A stretch of 57,380 nucleotides of DNA, taken from contig NZ_JAPMOU010000036.1 in the NCBI RefSeq assembly GCF_028858535.1, forward strand, positions 1 to 57,380. The letters run 5' to 3'. Under the pieces are notes generated by a model, which had not been told where the DNA came from, did no database searches, and saw only the letters and a list, made by a program, of their open reading frames with translations. Shown here in pieces: positions 26,449-37,172 of this stretch (positions are counted from its first letter, which is position 1; every line of letters begins with the position of its first letter). The translations under genes were made by a program, and so were the position numbers. The stretch comes from Spartinivicinus poritis. Its GTDB lineage: Bacteria; Pseudomonadota; Gammaproteobacteria; Pseudomonadales; Zooshikellaceae.

Positions 26449-27069
26449 TTAGTTCGCTGTTACCCATAGAATATGGGCATCTTCTTTACTGGTTGAGACT
26501 AAAGCGTGGCCCATATTGGCATCGTAATAGACACTATCACCTGCCTGTAACTCTACAGGTTCATAAAACTCTGAATAAAAAAGTAATGAGCCGGAAAGAA
26601 GGAGTAAAAACTCTTCACCTTCGTGTCGTACCCATTCTTGGTATTCACTAAATGAGCGAGCCCGTACATAGGACTTAAAAGGCAACATTTTTTTGTGAAT
26701 CAGCTGGGTTGCCAGCAACTCATGTTCATAGGTAGGGGTAGGGTGAGGTTTGCCTTCGTTAACCCGGGTAATATCACGCCGCCCTGTAGCATGTGAGGTT
26801 TTAGGCTGGGTAAACAGTTGTGGTAAGTCGATACCCAGGCCTTGAATTAATTTTTGCACCGCGGTAAACGTTGGTGAAATTTGATCATTTTCAATTTTGG
26901 ATAAGGTCGAGCGGGCCAAGCCTGTACGTTGGCTGACTTCTTCCAGGGTCCAGTTATTACTTAGGCGGATTTCTTTTAACCGTTTACCTAATTGCAAAGG
27001 TTCCACGTAAGCTTCACTGGATAGAAAAGATGTGTCCAGTTTAGGCAAGCCGGGGGTTTCATCCGCCAT
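26449..27069 (-). CDS. XRE-cupin transcriptional regulator of the glycine/serine cluster
   Basis: A 206-residue DNA-binding protein. A helix-turn-helix covers about 28-80 (SNNWTLEEVSQRTGLARSTLSKIENDQ, typical XRE). A small C-terminal cupin barrel covers about 130-200 (HEGEEFLLLLSGSLLFYSE, ELQAGDSVYYDANMGHAL) and is probably the ligand sensor. The same gene type adjoins gcv genes in Vibrio and relatives. It is divergent from sdaA, and the palindrome at 27206-27221 lies in the shared intergenic region, so control of sdaA-glyA-gcvHP and of itself is likely. Whether it represses or activates cannot be read from the sequence. Confidence 0.9.
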   Translation of the reverse strand: MADETPGLPKLDTSFLSSEAYVEPLQLGKRLKEIRLSNNWTLEEVSQRTGLARSTLSKIENDQISPTFTAVQKLIQGLGIDLPQLFTQPKTSHATGRRDITRVNEGKPHPTPTYEHELLATQLIHKKMLPFKSYVRARSFSEYQEWVRHEGEEFLLLLSGSLLFYSEFYEPVELQAGDSVYYDANMGHALVSTSKEDAHILWVTAN

Positions 27070-27205
27070 AAAATTTCCTTAACACTAACCGCTATTTAAG
27101 CAACAGGATAGTACAGAAAGGATAACTTAATGAAAAGGCAAGGATTTTCTTGTTAGTTAAAGTAGCAAAAAATTCGTCGCAAACAATGACTAGAGTTGAC
27201 CTTAA

Positions 27206-27221
27206 GTTTCCAATAGGAAAC
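27206..27221. promoter_or_regulatory. Probable operator of the XRE-cupin regulator (site 1)
   Basis: GTTTCCAATAGGAAAC has 6-bp perfect arms (GTTTCC/GGAAAC). It lies 137 bases before the regulator start and 255 before sdaA. TTGACC at 27196-27201 just upstream could be a -35 box, in which case bound regulator would cover the promoter. No riboswitch-like motif is visible in 27070-27475. Confidence 0.6.
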
Positions 27222-27475
27222 AAAGTTGATTTAACGAGAAAAGATTGTTAGTCTTCCCTCCATCATCTCTATATTGTGTTTAATTAGTGGTTAAGCGAGT
27301 TGCTAACAAAGGGTTTTTAACAAAGAAGCAGTTAAGAACCGGCTCTAAAGGTTAGCCAGTGACAATGAAAAGCTTGCTCAAGTACTTAGTACCAATGCAG
27401 AAAGAAAGCAGTGTGTATTTAAGGCAATGTGTACTTGAAAAAACAAGCAGTTTATTAAAATTGAGTACCTAAAAC

Positions 27476-28855
27476 ATGGCGCTGAGTATTTTTGACCTAT
27501 TTAAAGTGGGGGTTGGGCCGTCCAGCTCACACACAGTTGGGCCAATGGTGGCAGCCAATCGTTTCTTGGCTGAACTAGCCAAACGACAACAACTTAGTCA
27601 GGTGGTTAAGGTAAAGGTTGCTTTATACGGCTCATTGGCGTTAACCGGTAAAGGCCATGCAACAGATATTGCTGTATTGTTGGGGTTATTAGGAGAAGCT
27701 CCAGCAACAGTTAATCCGGATCGTGTGCCAGAATATATTCAAGCAATTAATACCCATCTTCAGTTAAAACTGGCAGGGGAACATCTGATTAGATTTAACC
27801 CGGCTGACGATATTCATTTTCATTGTCAAGCAAGCCTGCCTGAGCATCCTAATGGCATGCAAATATTAGCTTATGATCAGCATGGAATGTTGTTATTTGA
27901 AGGAACTTATTTTTCTGTGGGCGGTGGTTTTGTTGTCACTAAAGGTGAAAAAACTACCAGTGATCAAGATGTGACTGTGCCGTTAGTATTTAACTCAGGA
28001 AAAGAGTTGCTATCGTTGTGTCAGCAGCACCAGCTGTCGATTGCTGAGCTGGTATTAAAAAATGAGCAAGCATTGCAACCTGATTTAACTCAACAGCAGC
28101 TGTATGATCAGATTTATTCAATTTGGGAAGTCATGGATAGCTGTATTAGACGAGGTTGTCAGCAGTCAGGTGAGCTACCTGGTGGTTTAAAAATTAAGCG
28201 TCGTGCTGCTGAATTTTATCGAGAATTAACCAATAAGCCTGAAGCCGCTTTAAAAGATCAGTTAACGGTAATGGATTGGGTTAATTTGTTTGCCATGGCA
28301 GTTAATGAAGAAAATGCAGCGGGTGGTCGAGTTGTGACTGCGCCTACGAATGGTGCTGCTGGGGTAATTCCTGCCGTGCTAGCTTATTATGATCGATTTG
28401 TGCATGGGGCTAGTCGTGAAGGGATTGTCAAGTTTATGGCAACAGCGACAGCCATCGGCATGTTATATAAGCAAAACGCTTCTATTTCAGCAGCAGAAGT
28501 GGGTTGCCAGGGCGAAATAGGTGTGGCCTGTTCGATGGCAGCAGGTGCATTAACTGCCGTATTAGGTGGCACCAATGAGCAAGTGGAAAATGCAGCAGAA
28601 ATCGGTATGGAACACAATTTGGGACTAACCTGTGACCCTATTGCTGGGTTAGTGCAAGTGCCTTGTATTGAACGAAATACCATGGGAGCCGTAAAAGCCA
28701 TTAATGCAGCACGGTTGGCGATCCGAGGTAATGGTGATCACCATGTTTCTCTGGATAGTGTTATTGAAACCATGCGACAAACTGGTCTCGACATGCAAGA
28801 AAAGTATAAAGAGACATCGCAGGGTGGGTTAGCCGTGAATGTAGTTGCATGTTAA
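27476..28855 (+). CDS. sdaA: L-serine ammonia-lyase, iron-sulfur type
   Basis: A 459-residue single-chain serine deaminase converting L-serine to pyruvate and ammonia in the cytoplasm. The N terminus [19 protein letters not shown] begins the beta domain. The alpha domain carries [19 protein letters not shown] and the Cys residues for a 4Fe-4S cluster ([31 protein letters not shown]). Length equals the E. coli enzyme. First gene of sdaA-glyA-gcvH-gcvP: together with SHMT it drains glycine plus one-carbon units into pyruvate. Confidence 0.97.
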   Translation: MALSIFDLFKVGVGPSSSHTVGPMVAANRFLAELAKRQQLSQVVKVKVALYGSLALTGKGHATDIAVLLGLLGEAPATVNPDRVPEYIQAINTHLQLKLAGEHLIRFNPADDIHFHCQASLPEHPNGMQILAYDQHGMLLFEGTYFSVGGGFVVTKGEKTTSDQDVTVPLVFNSGKELLSLCQQHQLSIAELVLKNEQALQPDLTQQQLYDQIYSIWEVMDSCIRRGCQQSGELPGGLKIKRRAAEFYRELTNKPEAALKDQLTVMDWVNLFAMAVNEENAAGGRVVTAPTNGAAGVIPAVLAYYDRFVHGASREGIVKFMATATAIGMLYKQNASISAAEVGCQGEIGVACSMAAGALTAVLGGTNEQVENAAEIGMEHNLGLTCDPIAGLVQVPCIERNTMGAVKAINAARLAIRGNGDHHVSLDSVIETMRQTGLDMQEKYKETSQGGLAVNVVAC

Positions 28856-28918
28856 TTAGCAATATTAATTAAATCGTTATTAATAAAAAATTGTTGATAA
28901 ATAAATTAGGGGTTAACG

Positions 28919-30217
28919 ATGAGCCAAGTTGAATATCTCAATACAACACTTGAACAGTTTTTTGCAGAGGGATTGGCTGCTGCTGATGCTGAGGTACAAC
29001 AAGCACTTAATCATGAATTTAATCGTCAACAAGATCAAATAGAATTAATTGCTTCAGAAAATATCGTATCTAAAGCTGTTTTAAATGCGCAAGGCACAGT
29101 GCTAACCAATAAATATGCAGAAGGTTATCCTGCAAAGCGTTATTATGGTGGTTGTGAGCATGTTGATGTAGTTGAACAACTAGCCATTGACCGTGCCAAG
29201 GCTTTATTTAACTGCCAGTTTGTTAATGTGCAGCCCCACTCAGGAGCTCAAGCCAATGGCGCTGTGATGCTGGCGCTTACCCAACCTGGCGATACTATTT
29301 TAGGTATGTCTTTAGATGCTGGCGGCCATTTAACGCATGGTGCCAGGCCCGCTTTATCGGGTAAATGGTTTAATGCTGTGCAGTATGGGGTGAACCCAGA
29401 AACCTTAACAATTGATTATGATGAAGTTGCACGACTAGCTAAACAACATCAACCGAAATTAATTATTGCTGGTGGCTCCGCTATTCCCCGAGAAATTGAT
29501 TTTGCAAAATTCCGTGAAATTGCTGATAGCGTTGGTGCTTATTTAATGGTGGATATGGCTCATATTGCAGGCTTAGTTGCCACTGGCGCCCACCCAAGCC
29601 CTTTACTCCATGCGCATATTGTGACCACTACTACACATAAAACCCTGCGTGGGCCAAGAGGGGGGATGATTTTAAGCAATGATGAAGCACTTGGTAAAAA
29701 AATTAATTCTGCCGTTTTTCCCGGTTTGCAAGGTGGCCCTTTAATGCATGTTATTGCAGCAAAAGCAGTGGCATTTGGTGAAGCACTGACACCTGCTTTT
29801 AAAACCTATATTGATCAAGTGGTAAGCAATGCTAAAGTACTGGCTGATGTCATTGTAGAAAGAGGCTATGCGGTTGTATCGGGTGGTACAGATACTCATT
29901 TAGCATTAGTTGATTTAAGACCAAAAGGATTAAAGGGTAATAAAGCTGAAGTTAGTTTGGAAAGTGCTGGGATTACTTGTAATAAAAATGGCATCCCATT
30001 TGATACCGAAAAACCTACGATTACTTCAGGTATTCGGTTAGGTACACCGGCAGGGACCAGCCGAGGGTTTGGCAATGAAGAGTTTCGTCAGATTGGCCAT
30101 TTAATTGCGGATGTGTTAGATGGTTTGGTTAATCACCCTGACAATAATGAAGTTGCAGAGCAGGCTGTTCGGGTTGAAGTGGCAAAACTATGCAAACGTT
30201 TTCCAATTTATAGCTAA
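28919..30217 (+). CDS. glyA: Serine hydroxymethyltransferase
   Basis: A 432-residue PLP enzyme interconverting serine and glycine with tetrahydrofolate. Seen: [55 protein letters not shown], and the PLP-lysine motif [14 protein letters not shown]. It follows sdaA by 63 bases with ribosome site AGGGG. This is probably a catabolic, cluster-specific copy rather than the housekeeping one, because it sits within the glycine regulon. That is an inference. Confidence 0.97.
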   Translation: MSQVEYLNTTLEQFFAEGLAAADAEVQQALNHEFNRQQDQIELIASENIVSKAVLNAQGTVLTNKYAEGYPAKRYYGGCEHVDVVEQLAIDRAKALFNCQFVNVQPHSGAQANGAVMLALTQPGDTILGMSLDAGGHLTHGARPALSGKWFNAVQYGVNPETLTIDYDEVARLAKQHQPKLIIAGGSAIPREIDFAKFREIADSVGAYLMVDMAHIAGLVATGAHPSPLLHAHIVTTTTHKTLRGPRGGMILSNDEALGKKINSAVFPGLQGGPLMHVIAAKAVAFGEALTPAFKTYIDQVVSNAKVLADVIVERGYAVVSGGTDTHLALVDLRPKGLKGNKAEVSLESAGITCNKNGIPFDTEKPTITSGIRLGTPAGTSRGFGNEEFRQIGHLIADVLDGLVNHPDNNEVAEQAVRVEVAKLCKRFPIYS

Positions 30218-30259
30218 TTAATAATTAACTGGTCTGGATTTAACAATAAGGTAAAGCAT

Positions 30260-30652
30260 ATGAGTCAAATTCCAACGGAGCTGTATTATAGTAAGTCTCA
30301 TGAGTGGGTGCAGGAAAATGACGACAATACAGTTACTGTCGGTATTACTGCCCATGCACAAGAATTATTAGGTGACTTGGTGTTTGTTGAACTGCCTGAA
30401 GTGGGTGCTAGCTTAGAAGCAGGTGAAGAGTTTGCTGTAGTCGAGTCGGTTAAGGCAGCATCTGATGTATACAGTCCTGTTTCTGGTGAAGTGGTTGCAG
30501 TCAACGAAGCATTATCTGATAACCCTGAACAAGTGAATGAAGGCCCTTTTGCAGATGGTTGGTTGATTAAAGTCAAGCTATCTGATAAATCAGAGCTGGA
30601 CCAACTACTGAATGCTGATGCTTACCAAGCCGTAGTGGAAACAGAAGTTTAA
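30260..30652 (+). CDS. gcvH: Glycine cleavage system H protein
   Basis: A 130-residue lipoyl carrier that shuttles the aminomethyl group between P, T and L proteins. The lipoylated lysine is in [21 protein letters not shown] (about residue 65). Start [14 protein letters not shown] and length are standard. It lies 42 bases after glyA and 138 before the gcvP start. Confidence 0.97.
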   Translation: MSQIPTELYYSKSHEWVQENDDNTVTVGITAHAQELLGDLVFVELPEVGASLEAGEEFAVVESVKAASDVYSPVSGEVVAVNEALSDNPEQVNEGPFADGWLIKVKLSDKSELDQLLNADAYQAVVETEV

Positions 30653-30790
30653 TCCTATCTTGCAGGAATGATTTTTTAATTTAATGCAGTCAGCTTGTTA
30701 TTCAATAAAATAATGCGGCTGTCATTAACTGTGTAAAAAATGATTCATAAAAGGGATGTGATATCCCTTACTATTAGAAGGTTAATGCAG

Positions 30791-33691
30791 ATGACAGTTG
30801 ATAAACAGCCTTTGCAGCAGCTTGAACAAAATGATGCTTTTATTCAGCGTCATATCGGACCTGATCAAGCTGATAAACAGGCAATGTTAGCTACCCTGGG
30901 GGTTGATACCTTAGCGCAGCTGATTGATCAAACCGTACCTCAGTCAATTCGTTTAAAGCAGCCATTAATGCTGGGCGAAAGTATGACTGAACAAGATGCA
31001 TTAGCCACGCTAAAGAAAATGGCTGCTAAAAATAAGGTGTTTAAATCTTATATTGGCATGGGTTATCACAATACCATTACGCCTAACGTGATTTTGCGCA
31101 ATGTATTAGAAAACCCAGGTTGGTATACGGCTTATACCCCTTATCAGCCTGAAATTTCCCAAGGCCGACTGGAAGGTTTATTAAACTTCCAGCAAATGGT
31201 CATGGATTTAACCGGAATGGATTTAGCGAATGCTTCATTATTAGATGAGGCTACCGCTGCTGCTGAAGCCATGACTTTGTGCAAACGATCCAACCGGAAA
31301 AAAACCAATAGTTTTTTTGTGGCTGAAGATGTTCACCCACAAACGATTGATGTTATTAAAACCCGTGCTGAGTATTTTGGGTTTGATATTGTTGTGGGTA
31401 ATCCTTATCAAGACCTGGCTAAACATGAAGTGTTTGGTGTACTACTGCAATATCCTACAACTGAAGGGGATATTGGTGATATCAGTGCAGTCATTCAGGC
31501 TGCTCAACAACAAAAGGCTATGACTGTCGTAGCCGCTGATATTATGAGTCTGGTGCTATTAAAGTCACCTGGCGAGCTAGGGGCTGATGTAGTAATCGGT
31601 AGTGCTCAGCGGTTTGGAGTACCTATGGGATATGGTGGGCCTCATGCTGCATTCTTTGCTACCCGAGATAAATTCAAGCGTTCAACTCCGGGGCGTATTA
31701 TTGGTGTATCCAAAGATACCCGTGGTGAACTGGCGTTACGAATGGCCATGCAAACCCGTGAGCAGCATATTCGCCGGGAAAAAGCCACTTCGAATATTTG
31801 TACAGCACAAGCCTTATTAGCCAATATGGCAGGTTTTTATGTGGTTTATCATGGCCCTGCTGGCTTAAAAACCATTGCCACTCGAATTCATCGGCTGACG
31901 GCTATTTTAGCGGCTGGTCTAGCGGCGAAAGGGGCTGAGCGGGTTAATGAACAATATTTTGATACCATCACATTAAACACGGCAAATCAAACCGATGCTA
32001 TTTATCAGCGAGCGTTGGCAGAGCAAGTCAATTTAAGAAAAGTGGGTGATGACAAAATCAGTATTGCCTTAGATGAAACCACAACGGCAGAAGATGTACA
32101 GCAATTGTGGTCTATTATTTTAGGAGCAGACCATGGCCAGCAAGTAGCTGACTGGGATCAACAGCTTGCTGATCAGGGGCTGGCTGGAATTGCTTCTGCT
32201 TATCAGCGTAGTGATGCCATTTTAACCCACCCCGTATTTAATCAGCATCATTCCGAAACAGAAATGCTGCGTTATTTAAAACAGCTGGAAAATAAAGATA
32301 TCTCATTAACCCATTCGATGATTCCGCTTGGCTCATGTACGATGAAGCTGAATGCTACAGCAGAGATGATACCCGTTACTTGGCCAGAATTTTCACAAAT
32401 TCATCCGTTTGCACCAAAAGATCAAACGGTTGGGTATCAGGAAATGCTACAACAGTTGGCTGACTGGCTAATTGAAATGACGGGGTATGACGCATTGTCC
32501 CATCAGCCTAATTCCGGTGCCCAAGGGGAATATGCAGGCCTGCTGGCGATAAGTGCTTATCATAAAGCAAATGGTAATAGCCATCGTAATGTCTGCTTAA
32601 TCCCTAGCTCTGCTCATGGAACCAACCCAGCCAGTGCTAGCATGCTAGGTATGGAAGTAGTGATTGTAGACTGTGACGACAATGGTAATGTCGACTTAGC
32701 TGATTTAGCGACAAAAGCTGAAAAATATGCAGATAAACTGTCGTGTATTATGATTACCTATCCTTCTACACATGGTGTGTATGAGGAAGGTGTACAAGAA
32801 ATTTGTCGTATTGTGCATCAGTATGGTGGCCAGGTTTATCTGGATGGTGCTAACTTGAATGCACAGGTAGGGTTAACCAGCCCAGGATTTATCGGTGCTG
32901 ATGTCTCTCATTTAAATTTGCACAAAACTTTCTGTATTCCTCATGGTGGCGGTGGCCCAGGTATGGGGCCGATTGGCGTTAAAGCCCACTTAGCCCCCTA
33001 TTTGCCTAACCATGCTGTGAATTCTGTAGATGAAGCCTTAGGCAATAACGGCGCAGTTTCAGCCGCTCCCTTTGGCAGTGCCAGTATTTTACCTATTTCT
33101 TGGGTATATATTGCCTTAATGGGTACCGAAGGTATGTGCCAGGCAACAGCAGTAGCCATTCTTAATGCGAATTATATTACTGAGCAGCTCAGTGCCCATT
33201 ACCCAGTTCTTTACCGAGGTAGCAATGGCCGAGTCGCCCACGAGTGCATTATTGATGTGCGTCCTATTAAAGCTGAAACGGGTATCTCAGAAGAAGATGT
33301 GGCTAAGCGATTAATGGATTTTGGTTTCCATGCGCCAACCATGTCATTTCCAGTACCCGGTACTTTAATGATTGAGCCGACGGAAAGTGAATCAAAAGCG
33401 GAACTAGACCGTTTTATCAATGCAATGATCACTATCCGTCAAGAAATTAATAAAGTTGCCGCTGGTGAATGGCAAGCTGATAATAACCCATTAGTGAATG
33501 CACCTCATACACTTGCTGATATTACCGATACTGAGTGGAATCGTCCGTATACCCGTGAAGAAGCGGTATTTCCATTAAGCTGGTTAAAGCAGCAAAAAGT
33601 GTGGCCAACCACTAACCGTATCGATAATGTCTATGGTGATCGTAACTTGGTGTGTTCATGCCCCACAACTGACAGCTATCGTACTGAGTAA
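30791..33691 (+). CDS. gcvP: Glycine dehydrogenase (decarboxylating), P protein
   Basis: About 966 residues. The PLP enzyme decarboxylates glycine and loads the aminomethyl group on GcvH. N-terminal half: [29 protein letters not shown] and the [19 protein letters not shown] segment. C-terminal half: [13 protein letters not shown], and the PLP lysine in [26 protein letters not shown]. Start at 30791 ([17 protein letters not shown]) is preferred since AGAAGG lies nine bases before it. The frame opens further upstream at 30740. Last gene of the operon. Confidence 0.96.
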   Translation: MTVDKQPLQQLEQNDAFIQRHIGPDQADKQAMLATLGVDTLAQLIDQTVPQSIRLKQPLMLGESMTEQDALATLKKMAAKNKVFKSYIGMGYHNTITPNVILRNVLENPGWYTAYTPYQPEISQGRLEGLLNFQQMVMDLTGMDLANASLLDEATAAAEAMTLCKRSNRKKTNSFFVAEDVHPQTIDVIKTRAEYFGFDIVVGNPYQDLAKHEVFGVLLQYPTTEGDIGDISAVIQAAQQQKAMTVVAADIMSLVLLKSPGELGADVVIGSAQRFGVPMGYGGPHAAFFATRDKFKRSTPGRIIGVSKDTRGELALRMAMQTREQHIRREKATSNICTAQALLANMAGFYVVYHGPAGLKTIATRIHRLTAILAAGLAAKGAERVNEQYFDTITLNTANQTDAIYQRALAEQVNLRKVGDDKISIALDETTTAEDVQQLWSIILGADHGQQVADWDQQLADQGLAGIASAYQRSDAILTHPVFNQHHSETEMLRYLKQLENKDISLTHSMIPLGSCTMKLNATAEMIPVTWPEFSQIHPFAPKDQTVGYQEMLQQLADWLIEMTGYDALSHQPNSGAQGEYAGLLAISAYHKANGNSHRNVCLIPSSAHGTNPASASMLGMEVVIVDCDDNGNVDLADLATKAEKYADKLSCIMITYPSTHGVYEEGVQEICRIVHQYGGQVYLDGANLNAQVGLTSPGFIGADVSHLNLHKTFCIPHGGGGPGMGPIGVKAHLAPYLPNHAVNSVDEALGNNGAVSAAPFGSASILPISWVYIALMGTEGMCQATAVAILNANYITEQLSAHYPVLYRGSNGRVAHECIIDVRPIKAETGISEEDVAKRLMDFGFHAPTMSFPVPGTLMIEPTESESKAELDRFINAMITIRQEINKVAAGEWQADNNPLVNAPHTLADITDTEWNRPYTREEAVFPLSWLKQQKVWPTTNRIDNVYGDRNLVCSCPTTDSYRTE

Positions 33692-33701
33692 AGTACCTTA
33701 A

Positions 33702-33795
33702 CCGTACCTTTTAAAAGGTACGGCTTGTTTGACTGTATTGATTCCGTAACTCCCCTCCTAGCCCTGGTGCCACCGTGTGCCGGGGTCTTTTTATT
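33702..33795 (+). terminator. Terminator region of the gcv operon
   Basis: A first stem (CCGTACC..GGTACGG, 33702-33723) is followed by a strong 9-bp stem (33762-33770 with 33777-33785) and TCTTTTTATTTA. The second has the features of an intrinsic terminator. The open frame across 33725-33910 is not convincing as a gene. Confidence 0.8.
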
Positions 33796-34009
33796 TAGAA
33801 ATAAACCCTTCGCGAAAGGACACTTAGGGTTTGTTGTCATCACTCGACCGCCGCCCCTACAAGCCTTTCGCTTTGGCTATATTAAAAAAGTGCTTGCATT
33901 TTTAGACTAATCGATAATTGCCATCAAATTAATATACGACTAATATCTTACATTTTTCTATCTTAGCTTTAGAAAAAGTAGTCCTGTATTAACTCAAGGA
34001 ATGAAAATT

Positions 34010-35800
34010 ATGCTGATAAAACAAAAAACCATTCTGGCTTTTAGTTTAGCAGGTATTTTATTAAGCCCTTATGCGGCAAGTGATTTACAGCAGCAAAATG
34101 GCTTAGCCATTCGTTGTCAGCCTTCTTCACAAACACTGCCTGTAACTGGGGAGCTTAGTGATTTGGTACTGGTTGGTACGTCAGTAGCAGATTCCCCCTT
34201 TGCTACCTCAGCTGCTGAAATTGTTAGCTACGATAGCTGTACCGATTTGCTTTATGTGGTAAATGCACAAGCAAAGCAAGTGGATATATTGACGATGAAT
34301 GAGCAGGGTAAACCAGCAGCGGTAGGTGCTATTCATTTGCAATCGGCAGCAAACGCAGCAGGTATTGAGATTGGTGCAGCGAATAGTGTCTCCACTTATG
34401 GGGGGCTGGTTGCGGTAGCCATTGAAAATGCTAATAAACAAGCCAATGGTTTAATTGCTTTATATCGTTCTGATAACTTAAAGCTGATTGCTACTTATCC
34501 TACCGGCGCCTTACCTGACATGGTCAGTTTTTCGAAAGACGGACGTTATATTGCAACCGCCAATGAAGGTGAGCCAAATGCAAACTATCAAGTAGACCCA
34601 GAAGGCAGCATTACCTTGGTGGACCTAGTAAATGGCCCAGCGAATGCTAATGTACAGCAAATACACTTTAACGCATTTAACAAAGGGGAAGTAAGGCATA
34701 ATGAGCTGCCGACCTCTGTGCGAATTTCTGGACCCAATGCCTCAGTGGCTCAGGATTTAGAGCCTGAGTATTTAAGCTTTGCTGATAACGGTAAACTATA
34801 TGTGACTCTGCAAGAAAATAATGCACTTGCCGTCATTGATGTGGCTACTGCAAGGGTAGATACCATGGTAGGGTTGGGAGGCAAGTCATGGGCTAATGTT
34901 ACCTTGGATGCTTCCAATAAAGATAAAAAAATGGGCAATTTTAAAAGTTACTCTCAGTTGGAAAGCTTGTATATGCCAGATGGTATCGCTAGCTATACTG
35001 TCAATGGCAACACGTATCTTGTAACAGCCAATGAAGGTGATAGCCGTGAGTATGGTTTTGAAACGACACAACAAGTGTGTGATGAGTCGAACTATACTTG
35101 GGATGAAGACGATTACGCGGGCACACCAGATTACACGACAAAAGTAGGCTATTGTATTGCCCACATTGATGAGGTGCGTGGTAAAAAACTGAAGGTTGAT
35201 AATCAACATCCTTTAGCAGAAGCACTGCAAGATAAAAAACAGCTGGCTCGACTGAAAGTGGTTCAATCGAAATCAAAAGTGGATGCTAATAATCCTGTTT
35301 ATGCCTTTGGTTCACGCTCTTTTTCCATTTGGGATGACAAGGGGAAACTCACCTTTGATAGCGGTAATCAGTTTAGCCAAACCATTTTTGCATTGGAACC
35401 GCGCCAGTTAAATAGCACTCATAATAATAATCAAAGCGGTGATAATCGCAGTGATGATCGGGGAGGAGAGCCTGAAGTGGTAGAAGTTGCCTCAATTAAT
35501 GATCGCCATTATGCTTTTATTGGCTTAGAGCGTCAGGGGGGAGTCATGGTGTACGACATAACAGACCCAACCAATGGGCGCCTCATTACCTATGTAAATA
35601 ATCGTCATTATGATGAAGATATATGTACAGAAGTGAAAGATGGCGATTGCAAAAATAGTGTCTATAATCCCAGCGCAGGGGATTTGGGGCCAGAGTCAAT
35701 AGAGTACTTTCAGCGACAAGGTAAGCATTATTTAGCGGTGAGTAATGAGGTGAGTGGTACTACATCCGTTTATCAACTGCGGTTTAAAAGGTATCGCTAA
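34010..35800 (+). CDS. Choice-of-anchor I family secreted protein
   Basis: About 596 residues. Signal peptide (ILAFSLAGILLSPYAAS), then a beta-propeller-like repeat region. Motifs VSFSKDGRYIATANEGEPN, DLEPEYLSF, LPDGIASY-like and VTANEGDSREY match the choice-of-anchor I domain, as does the C-terminal DLGPESIEYF...YLAVSNEVSGTTSVYQL. Such proteins are exported or cell-surface. Some are annotated as alkaline-phosphatase-like, but activity is unproven. ATG at 34010 is preferred over 34001, because AAGGA touches the first ATG but lies nine bases before the second. A perfect hairpin overlaps the stop. Confidence 0.85.
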   Translation: MLIKQKTILAFSLAGILLSPYAASDLQQQNGLAIRCQPSSQTLPVTGELSDLVLVGTSVADSPFATSAAEIVSYDSCTDLLYVVNAQAKQVDILTMNEQGKPAAVGAIHLQSAANAAGIEIGAANSVSTYGGLVAVAIENANKQANGLIALYRSDNLKLIATYPTGALPDMVSFSKDGRYIATANEGEPNANYQVDPEGSITLVDLVNGPANANVQQIHFNAFNKGEVRHNELPTSVRISGPNASVAQDLEPEYLSFADNGKLYVTLQENNALAVIDVATARVDTMVGLGGKSWANVTLDASNKDKKMGNFKSYSQLESLYMPDGIASYTVNGNTYLVTANEGDSREYGFETTQQVCDESNYTWDEDDYAGTPDYTTKVGYCIAHIDEVRGKKLKVDNQHPLAEALQDKKQLARLKVVQSKSKVDANNPVYAFGSRSFSIWDDKGKLTFDSGNQFSQTIFALEPRQLNSTHNNNQSGDNRSDDRGGEPEVVEVASINDRHYAFIGLERQGGVMVYDITDPTNGRLITYVNNRHYDEDICTEVKDGDCKNSVYNPSAGDLGPESIEYFQRQGKHYLAVSNEVSGTTSVYQLRFKRYR

Positions 35801-35826
35801 AAATTACTATTTTTAGCGATACCTTT
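35787..35826 (+). terminator. Long hairpin terminator overlapping the stop codon
   Basis: A 17-bp perfect stem (35787-35803 with 35810-35826) includes the last codons and the TAA of the choice-of-anchor I gene. Its right arm ends in TTT, followed by ATTATTG. Confidence 0.75.
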
Positions 35827-35846
35827 ATTATTGTAAAATAACAAAG

Positions 35847-35878
35847 TCCCTGAACAATAAAAATATATTGTTCAGGGA
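35847..35878. terminator. Second stem-loop after the choice-of-anchor I gene
   Basis: TCCCTGAACAATA pairs perfectly with TATTGTTCAGGGA (13 bp). There is no strong U-tract, so it may protect RNA ends or act as backup. Nothing else is evident up to 36049. Confidence 0.5.
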
Positions 35879-36049
35879 GCAACGGTATTATATCAGTTGT
35901 TAATATTTAGTTATTCCACTGTCCAGCCATGATAATGCACGTCAAATTTTTCTTCTTGTTCTGTAAGCTTGGCTGAAAAATTAAACATAGTTTAACTGTC
36001 TACAATTGATTTTGATATACTGCTATTTTTACCCGGTTGAGAAGTAGTT

Positions 36050-36820
36050 ATGTTTTGGGATCAAGCTGAACAGGTAACTAAGCAAGCATTAGCAAAGGGC
36101 AGTTTACTCCCGATTGCGACTAAACCCAGTGTGCTTGAGCAGGATGGGATATCATTTTTGTTGCATATCAAGCTGGGTAATTATCAGAAAAAACCAAAAA
36201 TAGGGAATAAATCCAGCAACCCGTTTTTACCTTACGAGCTAGATATGTATGTAGGAAATGCAGGTGGCTCCCATGTGTGTTTATTAAATAAATTTCCTGT
36301 GCTGTCCCCTCATTTATTAATCTGTACCCGAGAATTTGTTTCACAAACACAGCCACTAACGTTGGCAGACTTTGAGGCTTGGCTATTGGGCTTTACTGAA
36401 CCAGATGTCGTGGGATTTTATAATGGCGGTGAGATAGCGGGTGCGAGTCAAATGCACCGCCATATGCAGTTGGTAAGAGCAGCGGTTCCCATGGCAGCTA
36501 TTATCGGTTGTGGTGGCCTGGCATGTAAGCATCAGCTGTATTGTTTTAAGGTTTTAAATGCAGAGGAAGTATTTTCTGTATATCAACAAGCAATGCATCA
36601 ACTGGCGTTAATAAATGCTGACAAATGCCTGCCTCATAATATTGTGCTAACTCAAGAATGGTTGTTAATTGTGCCGCGTACTCAATCCCATTTAAATCAG
36701 ATATTAGTAAATGGTTTAAATTATACTGGACGCTTTTTATTAAAAAGTGATGAGCAGCGACAATGGTTGCAAAATTATGGATTATTGAAATTACTGACTG
36801 AGTGTGGACAACCGAAATAA
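36050..36820 (+). CDS. HIT-like ATP adenylyltransferase / Ap4A phosphorylase-type protein
   Basis: A 256-residue cytoplasmic protein. The HIT-like motif His136-x-His138-x-Gln140 in ASQMHRHMQLV provides the nucleotidyl-transfer histidine. NKFPVLSPHLLICTREF and FYNGGEIAGASQ match the Ap4A phosphorylase (Apa1/Apa2-like) fold found in cyanobacteria and some proteobacteria. Family members split Ap4A with phosphate or adenylylate sulfate or nucleotides. Monocistronic. Shine-Dalgarno is weak (GAGAAG). Confidence 0.85.
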   Translation: MFWDQAEQVTKQALAKGSLLPIATKPSVLEQDGISFLLHIKLGNYQKKPKIGNKSSNPFLPYELDMYVGNAGGSHVCLLNKFPVLSPHLLICTREFVSQTQPLTLADFEAWLLGFTEPDVVGFYNGGEIAGASQMHRHMQLVRAAVPMAAIIGCGGLACKHQLYCFKVLNAEEVFSVYQQAMHQLALINADKCLPHNIVLTQEWLLIVPRTQSHLNQILVNGLNYTGRFLLKSDEQRQWLQNYGLLKLLTECGQPK

Positions 36821-36913
36821 ATGTGCTACCAGGCTGAAAAGCTGCAATGGGTAGAAATAGGCTGAGTGGTTTTAGCTTGAATCGTTAAATTTTGCTGGCT
36901 GTAAATAACAGGC

Positions 36914-36949
36914 AAAAAAAACCCGAATCCTGGGGGATGAATTCGGGTT
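36914..36949 (-). terminator. Intrinsic terminator between convergent genes
   Basis: Stem AACCCGAAT/ATTCGGGTT followed on the minus strand by eight T. It best serves the minus-strand hydrolase transcript entering from 37173, but may also stop the plus-strand HIT-protein transcript. Confidence 0.8.
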
Positions 36950-36971
36950 AAGACCATTAGGAGTGAAACAA

Positions 36972-37047
36972 AGGTACACAATCCTACGTACCGAGGTCAG
37001 ATTGACCTAGACTGATTGTGACTTTAGGGGGATTAAGTCTCAATCAG
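36972..37047 (-). ncRNA. Cluster of three stem-loops: candidate 3'UTR or small RNA
   Basis: Three successive stems: GGTAC/GTACC (36972-36992), AGGTCA/TGACCT (36994-37008), and CTGATTG..GACTT with AAGTC.CAATCAG (37012-37046). They sit in the 350-base gap before the terminator at 36914-36949. A minus-strand transcript would end in hairpins plus a U-run, the layout of a 3'UTR-derived small RNA. No promoter is identified. Confidence 0.3.
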
Positions 37048-37172
37048 TAATTTAAGTATTGATGATGCTGGTAAATCCTCCAGCGAAAACTGAGGCATTT
37101 TTAAATTCATTTAGCATAAGCAGAGAGCTAAGTATGTAGGGGCTGTTGCCATTATTTTGTCACATCAGCGAT

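Noticed and set aside
26449-27069. Toxin-antitoxin antitoxin because of the XRE domain
   Set aside because: The C-terminal cupin and the gcv/sdaA context identify a metabolic regulator.
25480-27475. Glycine riboswitch before the symporter or sdaA
   Set aside because: Context makes it attractive, but I could not find the conserved aptamer core on either strand. A covariance-model search would settle it.
33725-33910. Open frame after gcvP
   Set aside because: It spans the operon terminator and shows no protein-like features.
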